Shown here: in pieces, positions 45,901-50,024 of the stretch | Position numbering within the stretch: position 1 is the stretch's first letter | Layout of the letters: each line of letters opens with the position of its first letter | Assembly (NCBI RefSeq): GCF_963966145.1 | Contig: NC_091047.1 | Location: 17,546,001 to 17,610,000 of the forward strand | Length of the DNA: 64,000 nt | Source of the DNA: Tenebrio molitor | Lineage: Eukaryota; Arthropoda; Insecta; Coleoptera; Tenebrionidae | Direction of reading: 5' to 3' | Program-made: the position numbers and the translations under genes | The notes under the pieces: generated by a model | What the model was told of the DNA's origin: nothing | Seen by the model: only the letters and a program-made list of their open reading frames with translations | Database searches by the model: none

Positions 45901-47783
45901 TTGAACTTTACGAAATCACGTACAAGTTCACACACTACAAATTCTGTACACCTTTTTGAACACAACTGTACTGTGTAACTTAATTGCGATTATAGAAGAA
46001 AAGGTATACAGTCGCGGACAAAAAAAAGTAGGACAAGTCTTATTAAGAAATTTAACCAAAGTTGAGTTGAGTAAACCGGGGTTACTATAATAAATAAATA
46101 AATATTTTCATAGTAACCATAGAAAGGGCCAGCAAATTTACATTAGTGAAAAAACATTGTCCTACTTTTTTTTATCCGCGACTGTAGGTACATATAAGAT
46201 ATGTAGCCAAGTTTGGAGTATTTTTGGAGATATTAGAATATATGAAACAATTGGTAAATACATGCTGTCATGATTATTATTACCATTACTGTTACTATTA
46301 CGTTGTTAGCATGACCTTTTAAATAATAATCAGACAACTGGTTTTTAGAAGAAATTTGTATTTTTTTTTCTATCGACAGTTAGGTATCGAGCATAAGAAT
46401 AAAAAGGAGCTTTTGTCATATTTAATTTATGACTGGTTCAAGTTTTTTCCAAGTTGCATAAAAGTTTGGTAAAAAATTGCACGTTTGGAGAATCGTCGAT
46501 TATGTCTTTGTTACCTAACTGTTTAAAATATGCATCACCAAAAGTAAATGTAGTAGATGTAATATGGACATTTTTTGTACCAGGTGACTTTTAATGATCG
46601 AGACAAATTTAGTATAATTGTCATCGTGATGTCATACATTCTAAAACGACCCTTATGTATTAATTCATTTTGATTTTTGTGTCAAATTTGAAAATGTTAA
46701 TGTCAGATTTGCCGACAAAACATTCAAATAAGTCAGACACAAGGAATTAAAGGAGGTTTTAATTAATAAAAAATTTAAAATAAATAAATAAGAATTAAAA
46801 ACTTAATATTTTAAACGGGTGCATAATTGTGACAGTTTATTTTGAAGTTCAGTCAAAATTAATTATGATATTTATGACAATAAAGCTTAGACTACATTGA
46901 GTTTTTTTTAAATGACATAAATTGCTGCCCGAAATTCCATGCTCTCAATAGTACTTATGTATTTTAATTATGAAATTTCTTTGCGTTTGCCAGTAATAAC
47001 TCGTAAATTAACAGAAGAAATGGATAAAAAGGTGGTGGTTATTCGGTTTTGGCACGAATAATAGTCAATAGGTTAAGATTTTTGCAAATAATATATCGTG
47101 ATAATGACAGTTTGATTTATTTTCACTTTTGAACTGCCACGTTTGAATTTAACAGTCAAGTGTAGTAACATAAAATCGTAAATTTGTTGCCAACCGAACA
47201 AAAATAATTTCAATCATTAAAAGTTACCCGGTATAAATTATGTACCCGTCAGTGGATTCTCATTTGAACAAACATAATTTTTATGTTGTCAGTTGGATCC
47301 GCCTGTCAGTAGTGTGTCATATGTAGAGCAACCATCCGGACAGTTAACACAAACGAATACCCACACTGTGCCCGAAGTATCAACAGTTGGTAGTATAGAA
47401 TTGACGTCAGATCCAGGATATTACAGCACATCACCTTCGCAACTCGTTTACCCCACAGCACCGCCAAGTTTACATACTACACCAAATACTCCGACCAGCA
47501 TCCCAGACATAATATTAACAGGTACGGTTCAAGTAAAGTGCGAACGTGAACGTTAGTGGGTTTTTTTTTGACACTCGATCTATTTTCAGATTTTTCATCG
47601 GCAACTGACGAAATATCGAGACAAGACTTGAGCAAACAATTCGAAAACGAATTTTTTTCAGAGGAGTCGCTGCGGGAAAGTTTGGAACCGTTAAATTTCG
47701 ACGAACTTCAAATGTTAACCGATCCTAGTATGAATCTTATACCAGACGGAGTAGAAGATGGTTTCAGATTGCATCGTTCATAA
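12802..47783 (+). CDS. CRTC: CREB-regulated transcription coactivator (CRTC/TORC), at least nine coding exons, 5' end not found
   Basis: CRTCs shuttle between cytoplasm and nucleus and bind the CREB bZIP to boost transcription of cAMP- and Ca2+-responsive genes; SIK/AMPK phosphorylation with 14-3-3 binding holds them in the cytoplasm. The exons seen are 12802-12945, 24987-25184, 25244-25368, 25428-25584, 25675-25776, 25872-25913, 28349-28465, 28525-28704, 47293-47521 and 47590-47783. Reading phases agree at each junction, giving about 495 residues. Diagnostic pieces in order are RGGSLPNV, SWRRTHSDSALHQS (SIK site), VPGI-IYPS, GSLPDLTNV, a Ser/Pro-rich centre, PDIILTDFSSATDE and an acidic end with ESLEPLNFDELQML. 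The N-terminal CREB-binding helix exon was not found. Introns of about 12 and 18.6 kb are packed with transposons. Insect CRTCs are somewhat longer, so a further exon may be missing. Confidence 0.93.
12946..13874. other. CRTC intron, no other feature recognised
   Basis: AT-rich intronic DNA without a clear repeat pair. Confidence 0.4.
13875..14005. repeat. Dispersed repeat J, copy 1
   Basis: Shares GAGAGTCGATTGAGAACGCA and CCGTATAGTGCATTCAC with 60,592-60,722. The ends are imperfect inverted repeats (AGAGTCGATTG with ATCGACTCTT). Confidence 0.75.
14019..14170 (+). repeat. Dispersed repeat K, copy 1
   Basis: Begins TACAGGTGTTCCCAAAAAAA and aligns over about 150 bases with 19,187-19,340 (CTCCCTTATTTATCGGAGGA). 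This looks like the 5' end of a larger TIR element; no opposite end was found. Confidence 0.75.
14515..15974. mobile_element. 1.46 kb element D with perfect 20-bp TIRs
   Basis: TAGGGGCTATTCTGTAAGAG is present exactly at both ends in inverted orientation, followed by further similarity (TCCGATAAA). The ends begin with TA, consistent with a TA target. It carries the broken Myb/SANT gene at 15.1-15.5 kb but no recognisable transposase. A related 144-bp MITE lies at 43,511-43,654. Confidence 0.85.
15075..15477 (-). pseudogene. Broken zeste-type Myb/SANT DNA-binding protein gene
   Basis: From an ATG at 15477 the - strand reads MSRGPRTTKKQKELLVCLLE, ENAIELE-stop-FEEK-stop and KEVAALLNNMEAARKTVKQWRE. 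The pattern (K..KELL..LE, then ...LN....ARKTVKQWR) is that of the Myb/SANT-like domain of Drosophila zeste and many transposon-borne regulators. A short intron-like GTAATGAG...TTTTAAG follows. Then comes QKQHEKYLVSLANANIKLAQ and LELATKLRRKRPK, a coiled, basic C-terminal tail typical of such proteins. At least two stops in the first part and one or two after the intron make it a pseudogene. It lies wholly inside element D. Confidence 0.72.
16113..16617 (-). mobile_element. Element C, partial inverted copy
   Basis: Reverse-complement copy of most of the neighbouring full element: GGCATCGTATAC at the left end, then CCTATAATTATTTACGAAAT and GCTACTTGTGCTGTCGTAAA. It abuts the full copy at 16,618, making a tail-to-tail pair. 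Confidence 0.8.
16618..17364 (+). mobile_element. Element C, full copy 1
   Basis: TIRs of at least 50 bp start TACCGGGTGGGGCATCGTAT and run through TACGCGCACG and TCGCGACTTCTAATTA. The interior has no ORF. It is nearly identical to 44,150-44,892, indicating recent spread. Confidence 0.9.
17717..18531. mobile_element. 815 bp element with about 260-bp TIRs
   Basis: TACAGGGTGATCCAA at the left and TTGGATCACCCTGTA at the right. Long internal arms also pair (CTAGCAACTTTATTTCTTGT; AGTTTAAGTGGGGTGATATT). The short spacer in the middle is non-coding as far as I can see. Confidence 0.9.
18532..19186. other. CRTC intron, no feature recognised
   Basis: AT-rich DNA with no coding or repeat structure that I can support. 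Confidence 0.35.
19187..19340 (+). repeat. Dispersed repeat K, copy 2
   Basis: Begins TACAGGTGTCCCCAAAAAAG and aligns with 14,019-14,170. It is cut off directly by VP10, whose edge motif starts at 19,345. Confidence 0.75.
19345..19490. repeat. Variable palindrome VP10 with AAATAGTTATTTAAA edge
   Basis: GGGAGGTAACTAATATTTACC pairs with GGTTAAATTAGTTACCTCCC. The apex is CCCCCGAGCGATAGCGAGGGG. The right border TTGTTTATAATATTTTTT mirrors the left edge imperfectly. Confidence 0.8.
19832..19912 (+). repeat. 80-bp segment duplicated at 36.5 kb
   Basis: From GTAGGTCAAAAAAGTTGTAC to GTAGAGAGTGGAAAAA it is nearly identical to 36,484-36,562. The 36 kb copy sits inside edge-motif borders. Confidence 0.8.
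20260..20407. mobile_element. 148-bp near-perfect palindrome in the left TIR of element M
   Basis: TGACACGATGCTAAATTTTG at the left is exactly inverted at the right end, and pairing continues for about 50 bases through GAGAGAGGACC. A central smaller hairpin is GATCAGGATC..GATCCTGATC. This is a foldback MITE without the VP edge motif. Confidence 0.85.
20580..20712 (+). pseudogene. Transposase C-terminal remnant
   Basis: The frame ending at 20712 reads EFLHRLAYCQQAGEWQFEHL before the stop, matching the tail of the transposase relic at 5.2-6.1 kb. No catalytic motifs remain. Confidence 0.65.
20720..21086. mobile_element. 367-bp MITE N nested in element M
   Basis: TACAGTGTGGAATAAAATGA begins the left TIR, and the right end is its inverse to about 42 bases (through CATCTAGTTACCTTTG). 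Mariner-like TA ends. Non-coding. Confidence 0.9.
21452..21595. repeat. Variable palindrome VP11, edge motif at both ends
   Basis: AAAATAGTATATT at 21452 and, inverted, ATATACTATTTTT at 21583-21595. The stem GAGGAGCAAAAATG..TTTTATGTG..AGGCTGGT pairs over about 45 bases. The apex is GGCTGCCGAAGGCAGTGAGG. This is the clearest case of symmetrical edges. Confidence 0.85.
21596..22152. other. CRTC intron with a 31-bp tandem duplication
   Basis: TCAGCGGAGATAATAACTTC..CGCT occurs at 21686-21714 and again at 21717-21745. No gene is seen in the rest. Confidence 0.6.
22153..22360. mobile_element. 208-bp MITE with short TACAGGGTGT TIRs
   Basis: TACAGGGTGT at 22153 and ACACCCTGTA ending 22360. Internal pairing is weak. 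Confidence 0.6.
22361..23249. other. CRTC intron, no feature recognised
   Basis: AT-rich sequence. Short open frames on both strands overlap each other and look like chance. Confidence 0.35.
23250..23384. mobile_element. 135-bp mariner-like MITE
   Basis: TACTATTCCGGTCAAAAATA and its inverse (TATTTTTGACCGCAATAGTA) form the ends. Pairing continues through ACTGGGACAG and TTACTGTAGACACTTCC, so almost all of it is one hairpin. Confidence 0.85.
23385..24986. other. CRTC intron upstream of the SIK-site exon
   Basis: I looked for the CRTC exon that would normally lie between the RGGSLPNV and RRPHDRR parts and did not find one I could defend. A TAACAG|GGTAAG site near 24,655 could be a cryptic acceptor and donor. 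Confidence 0.35.
24987..25184 (+). CDS. CRTC: CRTC exon with the SIK/14-3-3 site
   Basis: Acceptor GTAACAG, donor ATGCAG|GTATGC, 66 codons, phase 0. It reads RRPHDRRLDTSPY, then FLSPPHDTSWRRTHSDSAL and HQSAM. The Ser after TH is the conserved SIK phosphosite (R at -3, T at -2, L at +4). The usual Asn before that Ser is His here. Confidence 0.95.
25244..25368 (+). CDS. CRTC: CRTC exon
   Basis: Acceptor TTTTAG, donor ACA|GTAAGA, 125 nt. It encodes DMNSERNENCSNRWMMPNIN and ends in PRVPGI, joining in frame to the next exon as PGIHIYPS. Confidence 0.88.
25428..25584 (+). CDS. CRTC: CRTC exon with GSLPDLTNV
   Basis: Acceptor ATTCTAG, donor TTCT|GTAAGC, 157 nt. GNNTGSLPDLTNVNFSSPI is the strongly conserved mid-region of CRTCs. 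Confidence 0.94.
25675..25776 (+). CDS. CRTC: CRTC exon, Ser/Pro-rich
   Basis: Acceptor TTTTCAG, donor TCG|GTATGT, 34 codons in phase 0, rich in S, P, T and H. Supported by splice sites and phase rather than a motif. Confidence 0.82.
25872..25913 (+). CDS. CRTC: CRTC small exon (14 codons)
   Basis: Acceptor TTACAG, donor GAG|GTAGGT, encoding NHLSVPRYPNHPRE in phase 0. Its length suits alternative splicing without a frame change. Confidence 0.72.
25914..26202. other. CRTC intron, no feature recognised
   Basis: AT-rich intronic DNA leading into the nested inverted-repeat elements. Confidence 0.4.
26203..27434. mobile_element. Outer inverted-repeat element around element R
   Basis: GACCGAGTTGGCTATGA at 26203 is inverted as TCATAGCCAACTCGGTC ending 27434. 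The 785-bp element inside is complete, suggesting nesting. Confidence 0.55.
26355..27139. mobile_element. 785-bp element R with about 300-bp TIRs
   Basis: Begins TACAGGCTGTCTTTAATACA and ends with GTAAGACATACTGTA. Long arms pair throughout (ATGGGCAATGGACAACTTTT with its complement near 26,985). No ORF. Confidence 0.85.
27435..28348. other. CRTC intron, no feature recognised
   Basis: AT-rich DNA. CCAGTACCAGTAACCAG is a minor direct repeat near 27,725. Confidence 0.35.
28349..28465 (+). CDS. CRTC: CRTC exon
   Basis: Acceptor TTTTCAG, donor ACG|GTAAAA, 39 codons, phase 0. It encodes VDGSDFTQLTSLQGIYQQCP, then a TSPSPT end. Confidence 0.88.
28525..28704 (+). CDS. CRTC: CRTC exon, Ser/Pro-rich centre
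   Basis: Acceptor TTTTTAG, donor ATG|GTGAGT, 60 codons, phase 0. SPRPSPQSSPSLGGRHSAPC is followed by a Gln-rich end, FQQHFEQLSM, like the Q-rich stretch of other CRTCs. Confidence 0.92.
28705..30313. other. Start of the 18.6 kb CRTC intron
   Basis: No element pair is recognised. Two weak signals are a possible 6-nt microexon at 28,939-28,944 and a coding-like stretch at 29,611-29,817. Opposed ORFs at 29.84-30.23 kb show nothing I recognise. Confidence 0.35.
30314..30457. repeat. Variable palindrome VP12 with AATAGTATATT edge
   Basis: AATAGTATATTTCAAACC on the left against GGTTTGAATACAATTTTTTT on the right. The stem AAGAAAGTGGTTTCTTGCAGACC pairs with GGTCTGCAAGAACACTTTCTT. The apex is AAACCGAGTCGTAGACGAGGTTT. 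Confidence 0.8.
30449..31825. mobile_element. Possible 1.4 kb inverted-repeat element next to VP12
   Basis: AATTTTTTTCCCTACCGG at the left mirrors CCGGTAGGGAGAAAAATTT at the right. A second inner pair, TTTTACCAAGGCGATCT at 30,760 and AGACCGCCTTGGTTTTA at 31,700, supports nesting. No ORF is recognised. Confidence 0.55.
31885..32185 (-). pseudogene. Coding-like fragment, second copy of the 2.45 kb piece
   Basis: On the - strand EATKKRIVDDIIKSRSE continues, with a one-base shift, as SLFVPSPEIENRNEVDVGNW and ANKMQELCD-stop. The SLFVxSPEIExRN block is shared with 2,440-2,535. Probably the C-terminus of an ancient dispersed element's protein; family not recognised. Confidence 0.5.
32517..32589. 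repeat. Variable palindrome VP13
   Basis: CATTTTGCAGCGCGAAGTTT pairs with AAACTGAGCGTTGCAAAATG. GAAACAC and GTGTTTC close the loop GACGCGCAGCGGA. Edges are weak. Confidence 0.7.
32605..32896. mobile_element. 292-bp foldback MITE of AACGTTAACG words
   Basis: CACAATGGCGTTAACGTTAC is inverted exactly at the right end. The arms extend about 70 bases (TCGATGTTAAAACGTTAATG..). It resembles the 0.6 kb foldback at 11.4 kb in word composition only. Confidence 0.88.
32918..33302. mobile_element. 385-bp MITE, about 32-bp TIR
   Basis: TAAAGTCCATTCAAAAATCA and its inverse at the right end, extending through AAAAAACCACCA. Non-coding. Confidence 0.85.
33303..33677. other. CRTC intron, no feature recognised
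   Basis: No repeat partner or convincing frame. Confidence 0.35.
33678..33772. repeat. Variable palindrome VP14
   Basis: TTACAGTAACTCGTGTGCTT..CAGATGA pairs with TCATCTGCAATCTTCACACT..CCTGTAA. The apex is ACTCGGGCTAACGCCCTCG. No ATAGTTATTTA edge. Confidence 0.65.
33783..35090. mobile_element. 1.3 kb inverted-repeat element with a nested partial element G
   Basis: GGACTGGTTCACGATACACT and ACAACGGTATG at the left are inverted at about 35,035-35,090 (ACCGTTGTAAGTGTATCGTG). TGACGTCAT also pairs. 33,897-34,378 is a partial copy of element G. Confidence 0.65.
33897..34378 (-). mobile_element. Element G, partial copy
   Basis: Matches the 37,179-37,937 element in reverse (ATTCAGGAATGATT; CACTGAGAGTCCTTTCAAAC; TCGCTGTTAAAATTGGAATA). 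Both termini are missing. Confidence 0.75.
35091..35285 (-). mobile_element. tRNA-derived SINE
   Basis: On the - strand an A-box-like TAGCCTAAGGG (35,263-35,273) lies about 34 bases before a B box GGTTCGATTCC (35,219-35,229), the spacing of a pol III tRNA promoter. After GACCCAGGGCG and an AT-rich spacer comes a tail with ACGTTAAGCCATTGGTCCCG, a wording I associate with insect SINE tails. The head does not fold as a complete functional tRNA that I can recognise, so it is a SINE rather than a tRNA gene. Confidence 0.75.
35287..35323 (-). repeat. Fragment of the VP3-type palindrome edge
   Basis: The reverse complement reads TAATAGTTATTTATATAATT then AGTGGGATAAAAGC, the same edge and stem start as VP3. 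Confidence 0.7.
35459..36182. mobile_element. 724-bp element F, 29-bp TIRs
   Basis: TACTGGGTGCCCCAAAATTC at the left and its inverse at the right, extending through GCGGAACAA. No ORF. Confidence 0.9.
36438..36572 (+). repeat. Edge-motif element VP22
   Basis: Left border AAAAATAGTATAT, right border AACTATTTTTT. Interior includes the segment duplicated at 19.83-19.91 kb. Internal pairing is weaker than in other VPs. Confidence 0.6.
36889..37180. mobile_element. 292-bp MITE I abutting element G
   Basis: TATAGTCTTTCTAACTCAGG and the inverse at 37,160-37,180. Arms continue through GAGCCAGCAATAAAAATAAA and GTACCCTTATTAC to a central AAGCTAAGAGG pairing. Confidence 0.88.
37179..37937. mobile_element. 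759-bp element G
   Basis: TACCGGGTGAGATGAGTTTT is inverted at the right end, through ATCGTCAG. Its TACCGGGTG start resembles element C, which suggests related superfamily termini. Non-coding. Confidence 0.9.
37938..38172. other. CRTC intron, no feature recognised
   Basis: No structure seen. Confidence 0.35.
38173..38293. repeat. Variable palindrome VP15 with edge motif on the right
   Basis: ATTACACGGCTTTAGAAAATG..GCAGGTGC pairs with GCACTTGCCA..CATTTTCTAGCCTTGTGAT. The right border CAAATAACTATT is the complement of AATAGTTATTTG. The apex is TCGCACCTCGGCTGACGCCTC. Confidence 0.78.
38294..39129. other. CRTC intron, no gene seen
   Basis: CTCGG-rich words at 38,360-38,440 (GACCCTCGGGCTTCGCC, GGACCTCGG) look like an eroded palindrome apex. 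Confidence 0.4.
39130..39250. repeat. Variable palindrome VP16 with AAAATAGTATATT edge
   Basis: The edge is at 39130-39142. TTTTATAAAGGTTGATTTGGCG..GAGTCCCA pairs with TGGGACGAGTACGCCAATGC..TTATAAAA. Confidence 0.8.
39684..40053 (-). repeat. Family A element, copy A3, with its own palindrome
   Basis: Left border AAAATAGCGTATGATAC, then a palindrome (ACACGTTTATAA..TTTAAAGCAC with GTGCTTTAAAGG..TTATAAACTTGT; apex CTCCGCTACGCGTCGTGCTC). The family A core follows in reverse orientation. The right border is AATAAACTACTATTTTT. This shows the VP edges and the family A core belong to one element type. Confidence 0.8.
40054..40628. other. CRTC intron, no feature recognised
   Basis: GATGTCCATGAAATTGATGA and GATGTCCGTGAAACT near 40,420-40,480 form a weak direct repeat; nothing else. 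Confidence 0.35.
40629..41076. mobile_element. 448-bp MITE Q
   Basis: TACAGGTGTTTCTGAAATAG and TATTTCAGAAACACCCTGTA form the ends. Inner arms CATTAAAAGGAACAACTTTT and AAAGTTGTTCCTTTTG also pair. Confidence 0.88.
41075..41182. repeat. Palindrome VP18 abutting MITE Q
   Basis: ATACGGGGTCATTATGAATG and CATTTATAATGACCCCGTAT, enclosing TTTGTA..TACAAA. The apex carries GCTTTAGGTGCGCCGCTACGC. Its ends resemble the TIR of element L, so it may be a solo-end derivative. Confidence 0.75.
41183..41870. other. CRTC intron, no feature recognised
   Basis: An open frame at 41.69-41.9 kb shows no recognisable domain. Confidence 0.35.
41871..42032. mobile_element. 162-bp MITE V
   Basis: AGAGAGTTTTCGCGTTACG pairs with CGTAACACGAAAACTCTCT. 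The GC-richer interior (CCGTAACCGC, GCGGTAATGAATCGG) also folds. Confidence 0.8.
42033..42565. other. CRTC intron, no feature recognised
   Basis: Nothing supported. Confidence 0.35.
42566..42830. mobile_element. MITE family B, copy 2
   Basis: GAGATTCAAAATGATTGTGG at the left and CCACAATCATTTTGAATA at the right; same interior as the 11.1 and 43.7 kb copies. Confidence 0.88.
42866..43092 (-). repeat. Family A element, copy A4
   Basis: The core in reverse: GACACTGTCAGAATTTGAGA, GCGGATTTTGATAAATGTCA, GAGGCTCGTCGAAC. Ends at CGCACTCGTGGGCC, losing its palindrome partner. Confidence 0.78.
43511..43654. mobile_element. 144-bp MITE related to element D
   Basis: GGGACGTATTCTGTAACTGC..AAATTTTAAAG against TTTAACGC..TTACAGAGTAGCTCCC. 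The terminal wording and internal TTTTAA/TTAACGC words match the 1.46 kb Myb-carrying element. Confidence 0.7.
43723..43957. mobile_element. MITE family B, copy 3
   Basis: GAGTGATTCAAAATGGTTGT and ACAACCATTTTGAATCAC ends; the best-preserved TIRs of the three copies. Confidence 0.9.
43960..45384. mobile_element. Outer element Z interrupted by element C
   Basis: TACGGGTTATTCACGAGAGA and CGAAAATTTCGTTATATGCA on the left are inverted at 45,325-45,384 (ending GTGACTAACCCTGTA). Element C copy 2 (44,150-44,892) inserted into it; without it the host element is about 680 bp. Confidence 0.75.
44150..44892 (+). mobile_element. Element C, full copy 2
   Basis: Same TIRs and interior as 16,618-17,364, with few differences over 743 bp. 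Non-coding, so it must be mobilised in trans if it is mobile. Confidence 0.9.
45413..45570. mobile_element. 158-bp MITE Y
   Basis: TTAGGACCAGTTTACAGAAG and the imperfect inverse CTATAAACTGACCCTAA. The interior is AATTAA-rich. Confidence 0.7.
45571..46006. other. CRTC intron, no feature recognised
   Basis: Nothing supported. Confidence 0.35.
46007..46186. mobile_element. 180-bp mariner-type MITE
   Basis: TACAGTCGCGGACAAAAAAA and its inverse (TTTTTTTATCCGCGACTGTA), extending through GTAGGACAA. Internal GGTTACTATAA pairs with TCATAGTAACC. Confidence 0.9.
46810..46960 (-). mobile_element. 3'-end fragment of the YqaJ-carrying element
   Basis: The reverse complement matches 57,308-57,435 (GCATGGAATTTCGGGCAGCA, TGTAGTCTAAGCTTTATTGT, AATTAATTTTGACTG). 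A second, truncated copy of the element's end. Confidence 0.8.
47293..47521 (+). CDS. CRTC: CRTC exon before the transactivation region
   Basis: Acceptor TTGTCAG, donor AACAG|GTACGG, 229 nt, phase 1 at the end. It ends TPTSIPDIILT and joins the next exon as DFSSATDE, a CRTC signature. Confidence 0.95.
47590..47783 (+). CDS. CRTC: CRTC last coding exon, transactivation region
   Basis: Acceptor TTTTCAG. DFSSATDEISRQDLSKQFEN, then ESLEPLNFDELQMLTDP and a stop at 47781-47783. The acidic-hydrophobic NFDELQML resembles the CRTC C-terminal activation helix that contacts TFIID and CBP in studied homologues. Confidence 0.95.
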
Positions 47784-50024
47784 CAGTGGTATAAGCACAC
47801 GTTAACTTTGTGAAAAGCAGCGTCATAGCAGTTTTCGTTTCAGGAATTCACTGCCAAATATTTAATAGGTTCTTATTGTCAAATGACATTGTAAGAGCAT
47901 TTCAAATAATTCAAGAATTCTTAAATTATATTATCTGAAATATGAACCTTTAAGTGTGATCGTTAGATTTAGTGACTTCCCAGAGGCGTGGCCAAGATTA
48001 TATGCTGAAGGTGCGACATACAACGTTGTTTTGAATACAGATTTTTTTCAAACGAGTTCCATCAAGATTTCAAAAGAATCGCAGTTTTTTGATATTATTA
48101 ACTTGCAATTACAATGATTTGGAAAATATAGGAACATTTTATGAAAGACTGAAAAACAGTTCGAGACTGTTATAAACGAATTTTGGAACATTAACATTTT
48201 CTTTAATAGAAATTTGATTTATTTTTTCGCGTATTGAACTTCTAGGTGTAGATATTAGGCAAATTTTATAAGCGGAAACCTCAGCAATGTTTTTTTACAC
48301 ATCTAAAACAAATTGTCGCTAGAATTAGATCCATAGGTGTTTGTACAAATATGGGTTAACTTAGTTTTTTAATTATTCGTATTTTTTGTTTGTTTTTTTA
48401 TTTTTTATTTAAAAAGCTGATTTCTGATGATACATATTTATTTCTTTGAACTGTAGAGAAATCATCAGTGTTTTATATTGTAAATAATGGGTAGCCAATT
48501 ATGTCTAAGCTTCTTTTTCAATTGTTAATTTGAATTAATTAATTAATTAATTAGTGCAATACGAAGTTTTAAGTCATTTTACGTTGTGTTGAAGTACTTC
48601 AAATTTTATATTTACGTTGCGTAATACTTAAATTCTAAAATAAATTCGTGTAAAGTTAGAAGTAAATGATAAACCTTATCAGATACAGTGTATTTTTTCT
48701 TTGATAATTGGATTGGACTGCATAGATTAGCATAGAAACGCACAAGTTAATGTACGGGGAAATCATATTTTTATATTGTCCACGCAATTTACTTAAATTC
48801 CGTAATTTTACAAATTTAGTCATAATACAATGTGAGTCATTAATGTTACGACAGAATTAATATTTTACAAATGAAGCCCTTTAACTGGACAATGTAAGAA
48901 TTCAGCTGTTAGGAAGTAAATCCATATGTCATACTACTTTAAACTTCATGGATGGCTCTCTTTTTCATCTCCCTTAAATATAATAACAATGGTTTACACA
49001 GACCAAAGTAATTTTAACGAATCTCAACTTACTGCAATGTTCTAAAGCAAATAAATATGTCTGCGGGATTCAATTGTTTCTAACGTCTCTAGAATAGTAT
49101 TCGTAAAGGTGTGTAGTAGACTGTCGGTGCTATTTTATTAGCCACAGATTTGGACTGTTGAATTTTGACGAGTTGATTTAAAAATTTGGCTGACAAATAC
49201 TTTTTACGTTAGCAATTTAACAAAAACATATCAAAATTATGAAAATAGACATAGAGATTCTCCATTTCTAAAGAGTGTCGAAATCGTTTTATATGTATAC
49301 GCGTACAACATATATTTCTTTAGAGTGTGCAACATTACGCGAAAGTCATTGTGTTCAGAGTCAATTATGAATGTTGAAAACAAATTCGCTACATTTTACG
49401 CTGAGTAACGATTACGGAGCTATTTGTTGGTCAAATTTACAACTTTTTCATTGCTCAAATGAGAAGGTTTTATTAATTGTCTTTTGCTTTAAGATGGGTT
49501 GAGGAATGCTGACTACGGTTCTATAGGATTCATAAAAGACAATTTTTTTATTCGTTTAATTTATGTAGTCAGGAAGTGTGAAGATCAAATCTTGTACGTG
49601 GACCTAAGTCATATTTTATAGAATGCTAAGGATTTTTTCGATGTAGCACGTTATCATTTCTGTGTATATATTTTTTAGATACTTGCTACATTTCATTTTG
49701 TAATGCTACATCGATCAAATCTTGTATAATGTAAGTGGAAATAACCAGTTCATTATTTACCTGTATCTCATCTTTTGTACATACTTGCATTATACATTGA
49801 AATATCCATTAAATTTATAAATTTTATTTAGGTTAAATCTTATTATTCAGACAAAAAACGTCAATTGTTGCATGCTTCGTTGTTATTTTTTTAAATTTTA
49901 AAAATAAATATATTTCATGATTTATAAACACACGCTAGTTTTTGTTCGCAATACAAAAAACTGTATTAAGTAAGGTATATATTTTCTCTCAATAACAAAT
50001 ATAGGTATAATGTCGAGCGCAATC
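47784..50024. other. CRTC 3' UTR and gap between convergent genes
   Basis: The convergent genes leave 2.2 kb. AATAAA-type sites for the + strand occur near 48,640 and 49,050. TTTATT near 49,825 could serve the - strand gene. AATT repeats form a short microsatellite at 48,532-48,553. No inverted-repeat elements are seen, in contrast to the introns, which fits transcribed UTR. Confidence 0.5.

Noticed and set aside
47034..47240. Extra CRTC exon just upstream of 47293
   Set aside because: No acceptor-donor pair with an open frame in the required phase.
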